Positions 27,046 to 36,765 of a stretch of 64,000 bases of DNA are shown here, one piece after another. Numbering within the stretch: the first letter of the stretch is position 1; the number at the start of each line of letters is the position of its first letter. The stretch is from an uncultured Collinsella sp. GTDB lineage: Bacteria > Actinomycetota > Coriobacteriia > Coriobacteriales > Coriobacteriaceae. The position numbers were made by a program, and so were the translations under genes. The DNA is taken from assembly GCA_902493375.1 (NCBI GenBank), contig CABUPH010000010.1, positions 13,869-77,868 of the forward strand, read 5' to 3'. The notes beneath the pieces were generated by a model. The model worked only from the letters and a program-made list of their open reading frames with translations, was not told the DNA's origin and did no database searches.

Positions 27046-27981
27046 CTAGGCTTTTTTGGGTTTGTTGACGATGATGATGCCGCCGCAGACCAACAGCAGG
27101 GCAACGATGACGGTAACGGGGCTCGTGCCCGCGCCTTCGCCGAGCAGCAGCGCGCTCAGCAGCACACCAAAGACGGGGTTCATAAACCCAAAGACCGAGA
27201 CGCGGCTGACGGGGTTGACGGCAAGCAGGCGCGACCACAGCGAGTAGGCGACCGCGGAGATAAGCGCCATGTAGATGATGAGCACGATGGCGGGGACAAT
27301 CGCCGTGGGGGAGAGCGCGCCACCCATCAAAAAGCCGATGGCGGTGAGGACCAGGCCGCCGACTAAAAACTGCCAGCCGGCAAGCAAAACACCGTCGTGC
27401 TTGCGCGAGAAGATGCCGATCAGGCAGGTCGAAAGAGCACCCGCGACAGTGGAGGCTAGGATAAAGCCCTCGCCATCGAGCCTGAAGCCAAAGGTGCCAT
27501 CTGCGCCCGAAAGGTTGACGAGCGCGACGCCGGCAAAGCCCAGCGCACAGCCAAGCACCTTGGCCGTATTGAGCTTCTCGGTGTGAAATGCCAGGGCGGC
27601 AAAGAGGATTGCGAGGAAGTTGGCGCTGGCCTCGATGATGGAGCTCGACATGGCGCTGGCGCGCGAGAGGCCCAGATAGAAAAAGAAGTACTGCCCGATA
27701 GTCTGGAAGAGCGACAAGACAAAGATGGGCTTGATGTCGCGCGCTTGCGGTATGAGAGGGCGGCGTTGGGCCGCGCTCATCCCAACGATAACCAGGGCGC
27801 CGGCAAGCGTAAAGCGTAAACCTGCAAAGAGCAGCTGCGAAGCGCTGTCGTGCGCCGGGATACCAAAGAGTGCGTAGCCGATCTTGATGCAGGGAAAGGC
27901 CGATCCCCAGAGTGCACAGCAAACAAGACAGCCCAGGATGAGTCCGGGCAGGGTGGCGAGATGCGGCTTGCGGCTTTCCAT
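27046..27981 (-). CDS. EamA/DMT-family transporter
   Basis: A 311-residue membrane protein with ten hydrophobic segments arranged as two EamA repeats. Typical signs are CALWGSAFPCIKIGYAL at the first helix, FYLGLSRASAMSSSII at the end of the first repeat, and a second-repeat NPVFGVLLSALLLGE. The start at 27981 follows AGGAAGGACATC. Family members export or import metabolites; the substrate is unknown. It lies downstream of purL on the same strand but beyond a terminator. Confidence 0.85.
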   Translation of the reverse strand: MESRKPHLATLPGLILGCLVCCALWGSAFPCIKIGYALFGIPAHDSASQLLFAGLRFTLAGALVIVGMSAAQRRPLIPQARDIKPIFVLSLFQTIGQYFFFYLGLSRASAMSSSIIEASANFLAILFAALAFHTEKLNTAKVLGCALGFAGVALVNLSGADGTFGFRLDGEGFILASTVAGALSTCLIGIFSRKHDGVLLAGWQFLVGGLVLTAIGFLMGGALSPTAIVPAIVLIIYMALISAVAYSLWSRLLAVNPVSRVSVFGFMNPVFGVLLSALLLGEGAGTSPVTVIVALLLVCGGIIIVNKPKKA

Positions 27982-28005
27982 GATGTCCTTCCTACATGCG
28001 CGAAG

Positions 28006-28042
28006 CAAAAAAGAACCCGCCACCGGATGTGTCGGTGGCGGG
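28006..28042 (-). terminator. purL terminator
   Basis: CCCGCCACCG and CGGTGGCGGG form a perfect 10-bp stem; on the minus strand it is followed by TTCTTTTTT. It lies 39 bases beyond the purL stop. Confidence 0.85.
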
Positions 28043-28080
28043 TGTTGTTACCCGAAGGGATTGTACCCGATGGGAAAGGT

Positions 28081-31000
28081 TTAAGCGAAGTAGGCCACGC
28101 CGCTCTCAAAGATTGGCATGAACTTATCGCCGGGGACATGCTCGGGCACGTTGCGATACAGGTTGTCGCCGCGACGCTCGGCATGGCCCATCTTGCCCAG
28201 GACGCGGCCGTCGGGGCTCGTGATGCCCTCGATGGCGAGTGCGGAGCCGTTGGGGTTGACGGAAAGATCCATGCTGGGCTTGCCGTCCTCGCCCACGTAC
28301 TGCGTGGCGACCTGGCCGTTGGCGATAAGCTGGGCGAGTACCTCGTCGTTGGCGACAAAGCGGCCCTCGCCGTGGCTGATGGCGACGGTGTAGGGGTCGT
28401 CCAGGCTGCACTGCGACAGCCACGGGGACAAGTTGGACGAGATGCGGGTGCGCACCAGACGGCTCTGGTGGCGACCGATGGTGTTGAACGTCAGCGTGGG
28501 CGCATCGGGCGTGGTGTCGACGATGTCGCCGTAGGGCACCAGGCCGAGCTTGATCAGGGCCTGGAAGCCGTTGCAGATGCCCAGCATCAGGCCATCGCGG
28601 GCCTTGAGCAGGTCGCGGACTGCCTCGGTGACCTCGGGAGCGCGGAAGAACGCCGTGATGAACTTGGCGGAGCCGTCGGGCTCGTCGCCGCCCGAGAAGC
28701 CGCCGGGGATCATGACGATCTGGCTTGCGCGGATGCGGCGGGCAAGCTCGTGGGTGCTCTCGGCGACGGCCTCGGGCGTGAGGTTGTTGATCACGAAGGT
28801 GTCGGCTTCGGCGCCGGCGGCGCGGAAGGCACGGGCGCTATCGTACTCGCAGTTGTTGCCGGGGAACACGGGGATAACCACGCGCGGGCGGGCGATCTTG
28901 GCGCCGCCGTACACGTGGATGTCCTTGGCGCGGAAGTCGATGGTCTCGACCTCGGGGGTCTCGCCGGCGCTGCGGTAGGCAAAGACGCCCTCGATGCCGC
29001 TCTCCCAGGCCTCCTGGAGCTCGGAGAGCTCGATGACTTCGGAGCCGGTGTCGATGACATAGCCCTCGACGGTGGTGCCCAGGGGCTCGACGACAACGCC
29101 GTCGGCGACCTCGGGCAGCTCGGCATCCTCGGCGAGCTCGACGATAAAGCTGCCGTAGAGCGGGGTGAAGAGGCTCTCCACGTCTACATCCTCGGCAAGC
29201 TCGATACCGATCTGGTTACCGACGCACATCTTAAAGAGGCTCTCGGCGCCGCAGCCGTAGCCGGGCGTGGAGATGGCCAGGGCGTTGCCGGTAGCAGTGA
29301 GCGCCTCGACGGCGTCAAACGCGGCGAGCAGCTGCTGAGCATCGGGGCGGTAGTCCTCGCCATAGGTGGCGGGGGCGATGCGGACGACGCGGTGCGTGAG
29401 GCCCTTGAACTCGGGCGAGACGGCGCGGGCGGCCTTGCCCACGGCGACGGCGAAGCTGATCAGGGTCGGCGGAACGTTGAGCTCGCCGGCCTCGTCCTCA
29501 AACGAACCGCTCATGGAGTCCTTGCCGCCGATGGCGCCGGCACCCAGGTCGACCTGGGCCATAAGGGCACCCAGGACGGCGGCCATGGGCTTGCCCCAGC
29601 GCTCTGCCTCGGTGCGCAGGCGCTCGAAGTACTCCTGGAAGGAGAGGTAGGCGCGCTTGTGCTCAAAGCCGGCGGCAACGAGCTTGGCGATGGACTCGAC
29701 CACGGACAGGTAGGCGCCCGCAAACTGGTCGGCTTCCATCAGATAGGGGTTGAAGCCCCATGCCATAGCACTCGCCGTGGTGGTCTCGCCGTCCACGGGG
29801 AACTTGGCGACCATGGCCGAGCTGGGGGTGAGCTGCGTCTTGCCGCCAAAGGGCATGAGCACGGTCGCGGCGCCGATGGTGGAGTCGAAGCGCTCGGAAA
29901 GGCCCTTGTTGGAAGCGACGTTGAGGTCGGTGACAAGCGAGGTCATGCGCTCGGCGAGCGTGGTGCCGGCCCAGCTGGGCTGCCACACGCTACGGGCGCA
30001 CACGTGGGCGACCTGGTGCTTGGGTGCGCCGTTGGAGTTGAGGAACTCGCGGGACAGGTCGACGATGGCGACGCCGTTCCAGGCCATGCGCATGCGCGGC
30101 TCGGCGGTAACCTCGGCGATAACGGTCGCCTCGAGGTTCTCCTCAGCGGCGTAGCCCATGAACTCCTCGACGTCACCGTCGGCGACGGCACAGGCCATGC
30201 GCTCCTGGGACTCAGAGATAGCGAGCTCGGTGCCGTCCAGGCCGTCGTACTTCTTGGTCACGGTATCAAGGTCGACATACAGGCCGTCGGCAAGCTCGCC
30301 CACGGCGACCGAGACGCCGCCGGCGCCAAAGTCGTTGCAGCGCTTGATCAGACGGCAGGCGTCGCCGCGGCGGAACAGGCGCTGCAGCTTGCGCTCGACA
30401 GGGGCGTTGCCCTTCTGGACCTCGGCACCCGAGGTCTCGATGGACTCGGTGTTCTGGGTCTTGGAGGAGCCAGTGGCGCCACCGATGCCATCGCGGCCGG
30501 TGCGGCCGCCCAGCAGGATGATCTTGTCGGTGGGGGCGGGGCACTCGCGACGAACGTGGTTTTCCGGGGTAGCGCCCACGACGGCGCCAACCTCCATGCG
30601 CTTGGCCACGTAACCGGGGTGATAGAGTTCGTTGACCTGACCGGTGGCAAGGCCGATCTGGTTGCCGTAGCTGGAGTAGCCGGCGGCGGCAGTGGTCACG
30701 AGCTTGCGCTGCGGCAGCTTGCCCTCGAGCGTCTCGGAAACCGGGACGGTGGGGTCGCCGGCGCCGGTGACGCGCATGGCCTGGTACACATAGCTGCGGC
30801 CCGAGAGCGGGTCGCGGATGGCGCCGCCCACGCAGGTGGCGGCACCGCCGAAGGGCTCGATCTCGGTCGGGTGGTTGTGGGTCTCGTTCTTAAAGAGGAA
30901 CAGCCAGTCCTGGTCCTCGCCATCGACATCGACCTTCACCTTGACGGTGCAGGCGTTGATCTCCTCGGACTCGTCGACATCGGTCATGACGCCGGTCTTC

Positions 31001-31827
31001 TTGAGGTACTTGGCGCCGATGGTGCCCATGTCCATGAGGCAGACGGGCTTGGCGTCGCGACCGAGTTCGTGGCGCATCTCCATGTAGCGGTCGAAGGCCT
31101 GCTGCACCACGGCGTCGTCGATCGTCACGTCGTCCAGGACGGTGCCGAAGGTGGTGTGGCGGCAGTGGTCGGACCAGTAGGTGTCGATCACACGGATCTC
31201 GGTGATGGTGGGGTCGCGGTCCTCATCGCGGAAGTACTGCTGGCAGAAGGCGATGTCCGCCTCGTCCATGGCAAGGCCGCGCTCGGAAATAAAGGCGGCA
31301 AGGCCGGCTTCGTCGAGCTCGCGGAAACCGTCGAGTACCTCGACGGGCTGGGGCTCGGGAGTCTCCATGTACAGCGTCTCGGGCAGGTCGAGCGAGGCGA
31401 TGCGCGCCTCGACGGGGTTCACCACGTAGTGCTTGATGGCATCGATGGCGGCCTCGTCCAGAGCGCCCGAGATCATATAGACCTTGGCGGAGCGCACGGC
31501 GGGGCGCTCGCCCTGGCTGATGAGCTGCACGCACTCGCTGGCGGAGTCGGCGCGCTGGTCAAACTGGCCAGGCAGGAATTCGACGGCAAAGACGGCGCCA
31601 TCGCTTGCGGGGAGTTCGTCGTAGGTCACATCGACCTGGGGCTCGCTAAAGACGGTCGGCACGCAGGAGCGGAAAAGCTCCTCGTCGATGCCCTCGACGT
31701 CGTAGCGGTTGATGATCCTCAGGGCCTCGATGCCCTTGATGCCGAGAATTTCGGTCAGCTCGCCCTTGAGCTGCTGAGCCTCGACGTCGAACCCGGGTTT
31801 CTTCTCCACGTAGATACGAGAGACCAT
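28081..31827 (-). CDS. purL: Phosphoribosylformylglycinamidine synthase (single chain)
   Basis: FGAM synthase, 1248 residues, for step four of purine biosynthesis, transferring the glutamine amide to FGAR. As in long-type PurL proteins, it combines an N-terminal domain, two AIR-synthase-like halves (SDHCRHTTF, NETHNHPTEIEPFGGAATCVGGAIRDP, GGKDSMSG) and a C-terminal glutaminase (VIPVFPGNNCEYDSARAF with the nucleophile Cys region MLGICNGFQALIKLG). The His/Glu partners lie near GRHQSR and SHGEG. The start follows AGGAAGGCAGGAACC. It stands as a single gene with its own terminator. No riboswitch is obvious upstream. Confidence 0.95.
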   Translation of the reverse strand: MVSRIYVEKKPGFDVEAQQLKGELTEILGIKGIEALRIINRYDVEGIDEELFRSCVPTVFSEPQVDVTYDELPASDGAVFAVEFLPGQFDQRADSASECVQLISQGERPAVRSAKVYMISGALDEAAIDAIKHYVVNPVEARIASLDLPETLYMETPEPQPVEVLDGFRELDEAGLAAFISERGLAMDEADIAFCQQYFRDEDRDPTITEIRVIDTYWSDHCRHTTFGTVLDDVTIDDAVVQQAFDRYMEMRHELGRDAKPVCLMDMGTIGAKYLKKTGVMTDVDESEEINACTVKVKVDVDGEDQDWLFLFKNETHNHPTEIEPFGGAATCVGGAIRDPLSGRSYVYQAMRVTGAGDPTVPVSETLEGKLPQRKLVTTAAAGYSSYGNQIGLATGQVNELYHPGYVAKRMEVGAVVGATPENHVRRECPAPTDKIILLGGRTGRDGIGGATGSSKTQNTESIETSGAEVQKGNAPVERKLQRLFRRGDACRLIKRCNDFGAGGVSVAVGELADGLYVDLDTVTKKYDGLDGTELAISESQERMACAVADGDVEEFMGYAAEENLEATVIAEVTAEPRMRMAWNGVAIVDLSREFLNSNGAPKHQVAHVCARSVWQPSWAGTTLAERMTSLVTDLNVASNKGLSERFDSTIGAATVLMPFGGKTQLTPSSAMVAKFPVDGETTTASAMAWGFNPYLMEADQFAGAYLSVVESIAKLVAAGFEHKRAYLSFQEYFERLRTEAERWGKPMAAVLGALMAQVDLGAGAIGGKDSMSGSFEDEAGELNVPPTLISFAVAVGKAARAVSPEFKGLTHRVVRIAPATYGEDYRPDAQQLLAAFDAVEALTATGNALAISTPGYGCGAESLFKMCVGNQIGIELAEDVDVESLFTPLYGSFIVELAEDAELPEVADGVVVEPLGTTVEGYVIDTGSEVIELSELQEAWESGIEGVFAYRSAGETPEVETIDFRAKDIHVYGGAKIARPRVVIPVFPGNNCEYDSARAFRAAGAEADTFVINNLTPEAVAESTHELARRIRASQIVMIPGGFSGGDEPDGSAKFITAFFRAPEVTEAVRDLLKARDGLMLGICNGFQALIKLGLVPYGDIVDTTPDAPTLTFNTIGRHQSRLVRTRISSNLSPWLSQCSLDDPYTVAISHGEGRFVANDEVLAQLIANGQVATQYVGEDGKPSMDLSVNPNGSALAIEGITSPDGRVLGKMGHAERRGDNLYRNVPEHVPGDKFMPIFESGVAYFA

Positions 31828-32011
31828 TGGTTCCTGCCTTCCTGATCGGTTGGGCGTACGGTACGGTATGCGGCAGCGGTCGGTTTACGGGACAAGCCTC
31901 GCGGTCGCCTTGAGCCACATGTTTGTAAACCTCACTATGATACGACAGCTCGCGGCGCGTTGAGGACGGCGAGGGTGCTACAGTGAAGCGCAAACAAGAG
32001 AAAGGCATCAC

Positions 32012-33574
32012 ATGGCATTCGTTTCGCTCGCCATCATCGCACTCGTGGCCTTTGCGAGTCCTTTTATCGCCTCGGCGATTCCCGGAAAACCCGTTCCCGA
32101 GACGGTCTTTTTGCTCGTGCTCGGCGCGGTGCTGGGACCCCATATGCTCGGCGTCATCCATGTAGATGCCGAGGTCTCGCTTGTGTCCGAGCTGGGCCTG
32201 GCCTTCTTGTTCCTGCTTGCCGGCTTTGAGATCGACCCCAAGAGCATCACGGGCGTCGAGGGGCGCTACGGCTTGGCGACGTGGGTCGTCACGTTTGGTA
32301 TCGCCTGGCTTGCCGTACGCTTTACCCCGTGGTTCTCGGTCAGTCATTTCGACGGTATCGCCGTGACGCTTGCCCTCACTTCGACTGCGCTCGGTACGCT
32401 CGTGCCCATCATGCGTGAGCGCTCGCTCACCGGCACGCGCGTGGGCGACTCGATTCTCGCGTATGGCACTTGGGGTGAGCTCGGCCCTGTGCTTGCCATG
32501 TCGGTGCTGCTGTCTGCCCGCACCGGCATCCAAACGCTTGTGATCCTTGGCTTGTTTGCGGTGGTCTGCGTGTTGCTGGCCGTGGTCCCGAGCCGCTCCA
32601 AGCGCGTCGGCAGCCGCTTCTTTGCGTTTGTCGAGGAACGCGCCGATACCACGTCGCAGACCTTCGTGCGCCTGACGGTGCTCATCCTGGTCACGCTCGT
32701 GGCGTTCTCGGCTGTCTTTGATCTCGACATCGTGTTGGGTTCTTTTGCCGCCGGCTTTGTCTTGCGCTACATCATCCCCGAGGGCAACCATACGCTCGAG
32801 ACCAAGCTTGATGGCCTGGCCTACGGCTTTTTGATTCCGGTATTCTTTACCGTATCGGGCGCAAAGATCGATCTGACGGCCGTGGCGTCGCGCCCGGGTC
32901 TGCTCGTGGGCTTTATCGTGGCGTTGTTGATTATTCGTGCCGTGCCCATACTTATTTCTATGAGCATTTGTCCTGCGACGCGCGATGTGTCGGCGTATGG
33001 TCGCATTACCGTGGCCCTGTACTGCACCACGGCCCTGCCGATCATCGTTGCCGTGACAAGCGTTGCCGTCAACGCGGGCGCGCTGTCGCAAGATATTGCG
33101 TCGGTCATGGTTGCTGCCGGTGCCATCACGGTGTTCTTGATGCCGTTGCTCGCGCAGCTCTTCTACCGCGTGGTCGACGCCGCGCCGGTTGCCGCCGTGG
33201 CAGAGGTTGCCGAGCATCCATCCGATGCGCTCGACATCCTGCGCGCCCACCACGACCTAGCGAGCTTGCTCGCGCGCGAGCATGAGCTGCTGACTTCGCA
33301 TGGCCATGGTCGCGTATTCGAGGGCCTGCCTACGCTCGATACGATTGCCGAGCGTCTTTCCGCCGAGGCGGCGAGCGGCCATATCGATGCCCGTATTGTG
33401 GACGCGGCGCATCTTCTTGCCGATAAGACCTATGGAGACGAGGTCGACCCGTCCGAGCTGACCCCGCGCGAGCGTCGCCGCCTGGAGCGCGCCAAGCTCG
33501 CCGTGCGCGAATACCGCCGCCGCATGCTGGAGCTCTATGCAAGAGAAGAAGCCGAGGACGACGACGGCAAGTAG
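32012..33574 (+). CDS. CPA2-family cation:proton antiporter (KefB-like)
   Basis: A 520-residue protein with about twelve membrane helices forming a Na+/H+ exchanger domain (residues 1-390). It has ETVFLLVLGAVLGPHMLG and a core GTLVPIMRE region. A cytoplasmic, charged C-terminal domain (about 400-520) has no recognisable TrkA-N domain. Family members exchange Na+ or K+ for H+. An AGAGAAAGG-like site precedes the start. It is divergent from purL, sharing a 184-base upstream region. Confidence 0.8.
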   Translation: MAFVSLAIIALVAFASPFIASAIPGKPVPETVFLLVLGAVLGPHMLGVIHVDAEVSLVSELGLAFLFLLAGFEIDPKSITGVEGRYGLATWVVTFGIAWLAVRFTPWFSVSHFDGIAVTLALTSTALGTLVPIMRERSLTGTRVGDSILAYGTWGELGPVLAMSVLLSARTGIQTLVILGLFAVVCVLLAVVPSRSKRVGSRFFAFVEERADTTSQTFVRLTVLILVTLVAFSAVFDLDIVLGSFAAGFVLRYIIPEGNHTLETKLDGLAYGFLIPVFFTVSGAKIDLTAVASRPGLLVGFIVALLIIRAVPILISMSICPATRDVSAYGRITVALYCTTALPIIVAVTSVAVNAGALSQDIASVMVAAGAITVFLMPLLAQLFYRVVDAAPVAAVAEVAEHPSDALDILRAHHDLASLLAREHELLTSHGHGRVFEGLPTLDTIAERLSAEAASGHIDARIVDAAHLLADKTYGDEVDPSELTPRERRRLERAKLAVREYRRRMLELYAREEAEDDDGK

Positions 33575-33621
33575 TCGATACTCTCTCGGGGAAGCCGCGT
33601 CCTGCTTTGAAGGCTCGGAAC

Positions 33622-33822
33622 GGGATGTGGTTTCCGAAACGGGGGCCGTTGGGAAACTGTGTCCCGGAATGGGCGCTCAGAGTGGGATGCAGTTTCCGCG
33701 AGAGACCCGTTGCGGAAACGGTATCCCAGAATCGGCGTTCAAAACGGGGCGCTCTTTCCGAAACATGGCCCTGAGGGAAGCTGCGTCCCGGTCTGAGTCG
33801 GAATTCCGGGACACAGCTTCCC
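33622..33822. repeat. Array of six alternating quasi-palindromic repeats
   Basis: The intergenic region after the antiporter gene contains six copies of a 14-20-base unit close to GGGAAACTGYGTCCC in alternating orientation. Copies lie at 33622-33635 (reverse), 33651-33670 (forward), 33684-33697 (reverse), 33714-33727 (forward), 33775-33791 (forward) and 33806-33822 (reverse). The copies at 33651-33670 and 33803-33822 match as inverted repeats at 19 of 20 positions. No gene is visible here. It may be a family of repetitive extragenic palindromes; see findings. Confidence 0.7.
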
Positions 33823-33832
33823 TTTCAAACAG

Positions 33833-33878
33833 AAGAAGGCGCGCTGCCTGCAGTTGATGCAGACGGCGCGCCTTCTTT
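33833..33878. terminator. Bidirectional terminator between antiporter and SDR genes
   Basis: AAGAAGGCGCGC pairs perfectly with GCGCGCCTTCTT, with further pairing (CTGCA/TGCAG) inside. It has A-rich and T-rich flanks suited to both directions and sits between convergent genes. Confidence 0.85.
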
Positions 33879-33919
33879 GTTGGACTATGTTGAGGCTGGG
33901 AGCTGAGGCTTGTGGTCCC

Positions 33920-34669
33920 TTAAGAGCGGGCGGCTCCGTCGACGGGGAGCACGGCGCCCGTGACATAGGAGGACATGTCGCTCGCTAGGAAAACGAAGGC
34001 GTTGGCGACGTCCTCGGGCTCGCCCATGCGGCCGAGCGGAATGGTGGCGATGATGGGCTTGATGACCTCTTCGGGAAGGTTGGCGACCATATCGGTCTTG
34101 GTCACGCCGGGAGCGACAGCGTTGACGCGAATGCCCATGGGGGCGAGCTCGCGCGAGAGCGACTGGACCATACCGTTGACGGCGAACTTGGACGTGGGAT
34201 AGCCAACGCCGGAGGGCTGACCGTACTTGGCGACCATCGAGCTCGTGGTGGTGATGGTGCCGCCGTGGCCTGCCTCGGCCATAATCTTGGCAGCGGCTTG
34301 GTGGCCGTTAAAGACGGCGACGACGTTGAGGTCCATGACCTTGGCGAACTCTTCGGCCGTGTACTCCAGAAGCGGCGAGCGCTGGGAGATGCCGGCGTTG
34401 TTAACGACCGTGTCCAGGCCACCCATGTCGGCGGCTGCCTCGGTAAAGGCCTCGGTTACGGCCTCGAGCGAGGTGAGGTCGCAGGTGCGGCCCCAGACCT
34501 TGGCCTCGGGATAGGCTGCGGCCAGCTTTTCAACGGCGGCGTCGGCAGTCTCCTGACGCGAGCCAAAGACCGTGACGGCGGCGCCCTCCTCGATAAAGCG
34601 ACAGGCGATGGCATAGCCGATACCGCGCGTGCCTCCGGTGATGATTGCTTTCTTGCCCTCGAGCAACAT
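33920..34669 (-). CDS. Short-chain dehydrogenase/reductase (FabG-like)
   Basis: A 249-residue classical SDR. NAD(P)-binding TGGTRGIG is at residues 10-17, NNAG near 88-91, and the catalytic Ser-Tyr-Lys appears as SSM then YPTSK. The C-terminus ends VTGAVLPVDGAARS as in FabG-like enzymes. The start at 34669 follows AGAGGAAGC; an upstream in-frame ATG lacks a site. It is a stand-alone gene, so a fatty acid synthesis role is not indicated. A general 3-oxoacyl or sugar-alcohol reductase is possible. Confidence 0.85.
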   Translation of the reverse strand: MLLEGKKAIITGGTRGIGYAIACRFIEEGAAVTVFGSRQETADAAVEKLAAAYPEAKVWGRTCDLTSLEAVTEAFTEAAADMGGLDTVVNNAGISQRSPLLEYTAEEFAKVMDLNVVAVFNGHQAAAKIMAEAGHGGTITTTSSMVAKYGQPSGVGYPTSKFAVNGMVQSLSRELAPMGIRVNAVAPGVTKTDMVANLPEEVIKPIIATIPLGRMGEPEDVANAFVFLASDMSSYVTGAVLPVDGAARS

Positions 34670-34822
34670 GGTGCTTCCTCTCATCGCGGGCGGACATTCG
34701 CAGCACAGCGTAGCGGTAGCCGGAATCGGTCGCGTCTGCATATCGGTGAACGGTAGCCCGCGTTACCGATGAGCGGTTCGCGCAAATGTACTCTGCCGTT
34801 GTGCTTGGGGCAGGAGACAAAA

Positions 34823-34852
34823 GGGCTCCCGTCCCACATCGGACGGGAGCCC
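34823..34852 (-). terminator. hom terminator
   Basis: GGGCTCCCGTCC and GGACGGGAGCCC form a perfect 12-bp stem with a 6-base loop; CTTTTGTC follows on the minus strand, 32 bases after the hom stop. Confidence 0.85.
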
Positions 34853-34883
34853 TCAAAGCGTGTATTGCTAGGCAAGCGTTGGA

Positions 34884-36227
34884 TTAGTTGGCCATAACAC
34901 CTTCGGTCCAGGCCTCGACGTCCTCGATACGCAGGACGTTGGCGACCTCGGCCACGCAGTCGACACTGGCAAGCTCGGCGGCGGCAGCCTGGACGTCCTT
35001 CTCGAGTGCGCGGTGCGTCAGGAAGATGACCGAGCAGGCATCGCTGACGCCCGATTTGCCGTCCTCGACCTGGTTGATGAGCGAGATCGAGATGTTGTGC
35101 TTGGCAAAGATGTCGACCGTCTCGGACAGGGCGCCCACGCGGTCGGCGACCTTCAGGCGCACATAGTACTTGGTCTGGAGCTCGTCCATGGGCTTAAAGG
35201 CGAGGTTGTGGCCATAGGGCTCAATCTCGGGCAGCGGAGCCACGCCGCGGCTGATCTGCTCGGAGAGCGACAGGATGTCGCCCACGACGGCACTCGCGGT
35301 GGGGAAGGAGCCTGCGCCGGCACCGTAGAACATGGTCTCGCCCACGGCGTCGCCTACCACGTAGACAGCGTTCATGGCGCCGTTGACCTTGGCAAGCATG
35401 TGGTCGGCGGGGATCAGCGTGGGGTGCACGCGGACGTCGACGCCGGCGTCGGTGTTGCGTGCGATGCCCAGCAGCTTGATGGTGTAGCCGAGCTCGCGGG
35501 CCTGGGCAATGTCCTCGGCGCCGATGGTGCGGATACCCTGCTGGTAGACATCGTCGGTGGTCACACGGGTGCCAAAGCCGATGGAAGCGAGGATTGCCGT
35601 CTTGCTGGCGGCGTCGAAGCCGTCGACGTCGGCGGACGGGTCGGCCTCGGCATAGCCCTTTGCCTGGGCGTCGGCGAGCACGTCAGCGTAATCGGCGCCC
35701 TCGGCGTCCATGCGCGACAGGATGTAGTTGGTGGTGCCGTTAAGGATACCGGCGATGGTCAGGATCTTGTTGCCCACCAGGTCGTGCTCGAGCGTGCTGA
35801 CAATGGGGATGCCACCGCCGCAGCTGGCCTCGCACTTAATCTGCACGCCGCACGCGCGCGCCTTCTCGGCGAGCGTCTCGACATGACGGCCCAGCAGGGC
35901 CTTGTTGGCAGAGACGACGTGCTTGCCGTTCTCGAAGGCGGTGGTGAATATCTCGGTTGCGGGATGCTCGCCGCCGATCAGCTCGACGACGATGTCGACG
36001 GCGGGGTCTGTGACGACGTCGTGCCAGTCACTCGTAAAGGCCTCGCGCTCAATGCCTGCCGCCTCGGCCTGCTCCCAAGCAAGCGCGCAGGCGCGGGTCA
36101 GCTTAAGGTCGATGCCGTAGGCTGCCAGGTACTCATCGTGGTGGCTCTTGATCAGACGGGCCACGCCGCCGCCGACGGTTCCCAGACCGATCAGACCGAC
36201 GTTCACGGTGCGCAGGGGTTCGCTCAT
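34884..36227 (-). CDS. hom: Homoserine dehydrogenase with C-terminal ACT domain
   Basis: A 447-residue homoserine dehydrogenase, reducing aspartate semialdehyde to homoserine for threonine and methionine synthesis. Visible are the nucleotide loop GLIGLGTVGGGVA, SANKALL, CEASCGGGIPI, ILNGTTNYIL and the AKGYAEADPSADVDG stretch that contains the catalytic region. The last 80 or so residues form an ACT domain (KVADRVGALSETVDIFAKHNISI), likely for threonine feedback inhibition. The start at 36227 follows GAAGGAGC. It is a single gene with its own terminator; no thrB or thrC is adjacent. Confidence 0.93.
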   Translation of the reverse strand: MSEPLRTVNVGLIGLGTVGGGVARLIKSHHDEYLAAYGIDLKLTRACALAWEQAEAAGIEREAFTSDWHDVVTDPAVDIVVELIGGEHPATEIFTTAFENGKHVVSANKALLGRHVETLAEKARACGVQIKCEASCGGGIPIVSTLEHDLVGNKILTIAGILNGTTNYILSRMDAEGADYADVLADAQAKGYAEADPSADVDGFDAASKTAILASIGFGTRVTTDDVYQQGIRTIGAEDIAQARELGYTIKLLGIARNTDAGVDVRVHPTLIPADHMLAKVNGAMNAVYVVGDAVGETMFYGAGAGSFPTASAVVGDILSLSEQISRGVAPLPEIEPYGHNLAFKPMDELQTKYYVRLKVADRVGALSETVDIFAKHNISISLINQVEDGKSGVSDACSVIFLTHRALEKDVQAAAAELASVDCVAEVANVLRIEDVEAWTEGVMAN

Positions 36228-36420
36228 AGATAGCTCCTTCGTGCATCTTATGGATGGATTAACCACTTAAAGGTTGAGTGCATTCTAGCGTGAACAGAGG
36301 GCGCGTGCTCGCCAGGCAACAGGAGTCGCACAAAACGGCACCCCCGAAACGCTGCGGAAACATTGGAAACATGCTCGCTACAAACGGAACTCCGTAACAA
36401 ACTGTCAACGTTTGCACCAT

Positions 36421-36765
36421 AAGGTTTGCTTTACCGATCCCGCCATGGGCGCCAGTGCCACGAAGTTCTTGGCCGAGAAGTACGCGGATGCCAAGATCGC
36501 CCTGTTCTATAACGATGGCGACACGTACAGCTCAGGCGCCGCCGATACCTTCGCCGAGCAGGCCAAGGCGTCCAAGCTTGATATCGTCGATACCGAGACC
36601 TTTAAGGACGATTCTTCCACGAGCTTTACCAACCAGCCCACCAAGGTCATGCGCAAGATCAAGATCGAGGGCCTGACGGGCGAGCTGACGTGGAATGACG
36701 AGGGCCAGGTCGAAAAGCCCGCCACAGCCTATGTGATCCAGGACGGCAAGTACATCGCCGCCTAA
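36421..36765 (+). pseudogene. Decayed livK paralogue (5' truncated, internally deleted)
   Basis: The segment encodes a remnant of a branched-chain amino acid binding protein. It matches the intact livK just downstream from the codon region for CFTDP through TNQ-TK, then jumps to the C-terminal GLTGxLTWNDxGQV...AYVI-DGKY. The signal peptide and N-terminal domain are missing. The internal gap equals 369 bases (123 codons) of the intact gene and falls between two CCAAGG hexamers (37731-37736 and 38100-38105 in livK; 36641-36646 here), so deletion by short-repeat recombination is likely. The frame stays open and the stop is intact, but no usable start with signal peptide is seen. Confidence 0.85.

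Noticed and set aside
27850..31845. A 1331-codon open frame opposite purL
   Set aside because: It is fully antisense to the intact purL gene, has no ribosome site and reads as Gly/Ala/Val/Leu-rich low-information protein caused by high GC codon bias.
31828..32011. Purine riboswitch upstream of purL
   Set aside because: No conserved purine aptamer core or terminator was recognisable in the 184-base divergent region.
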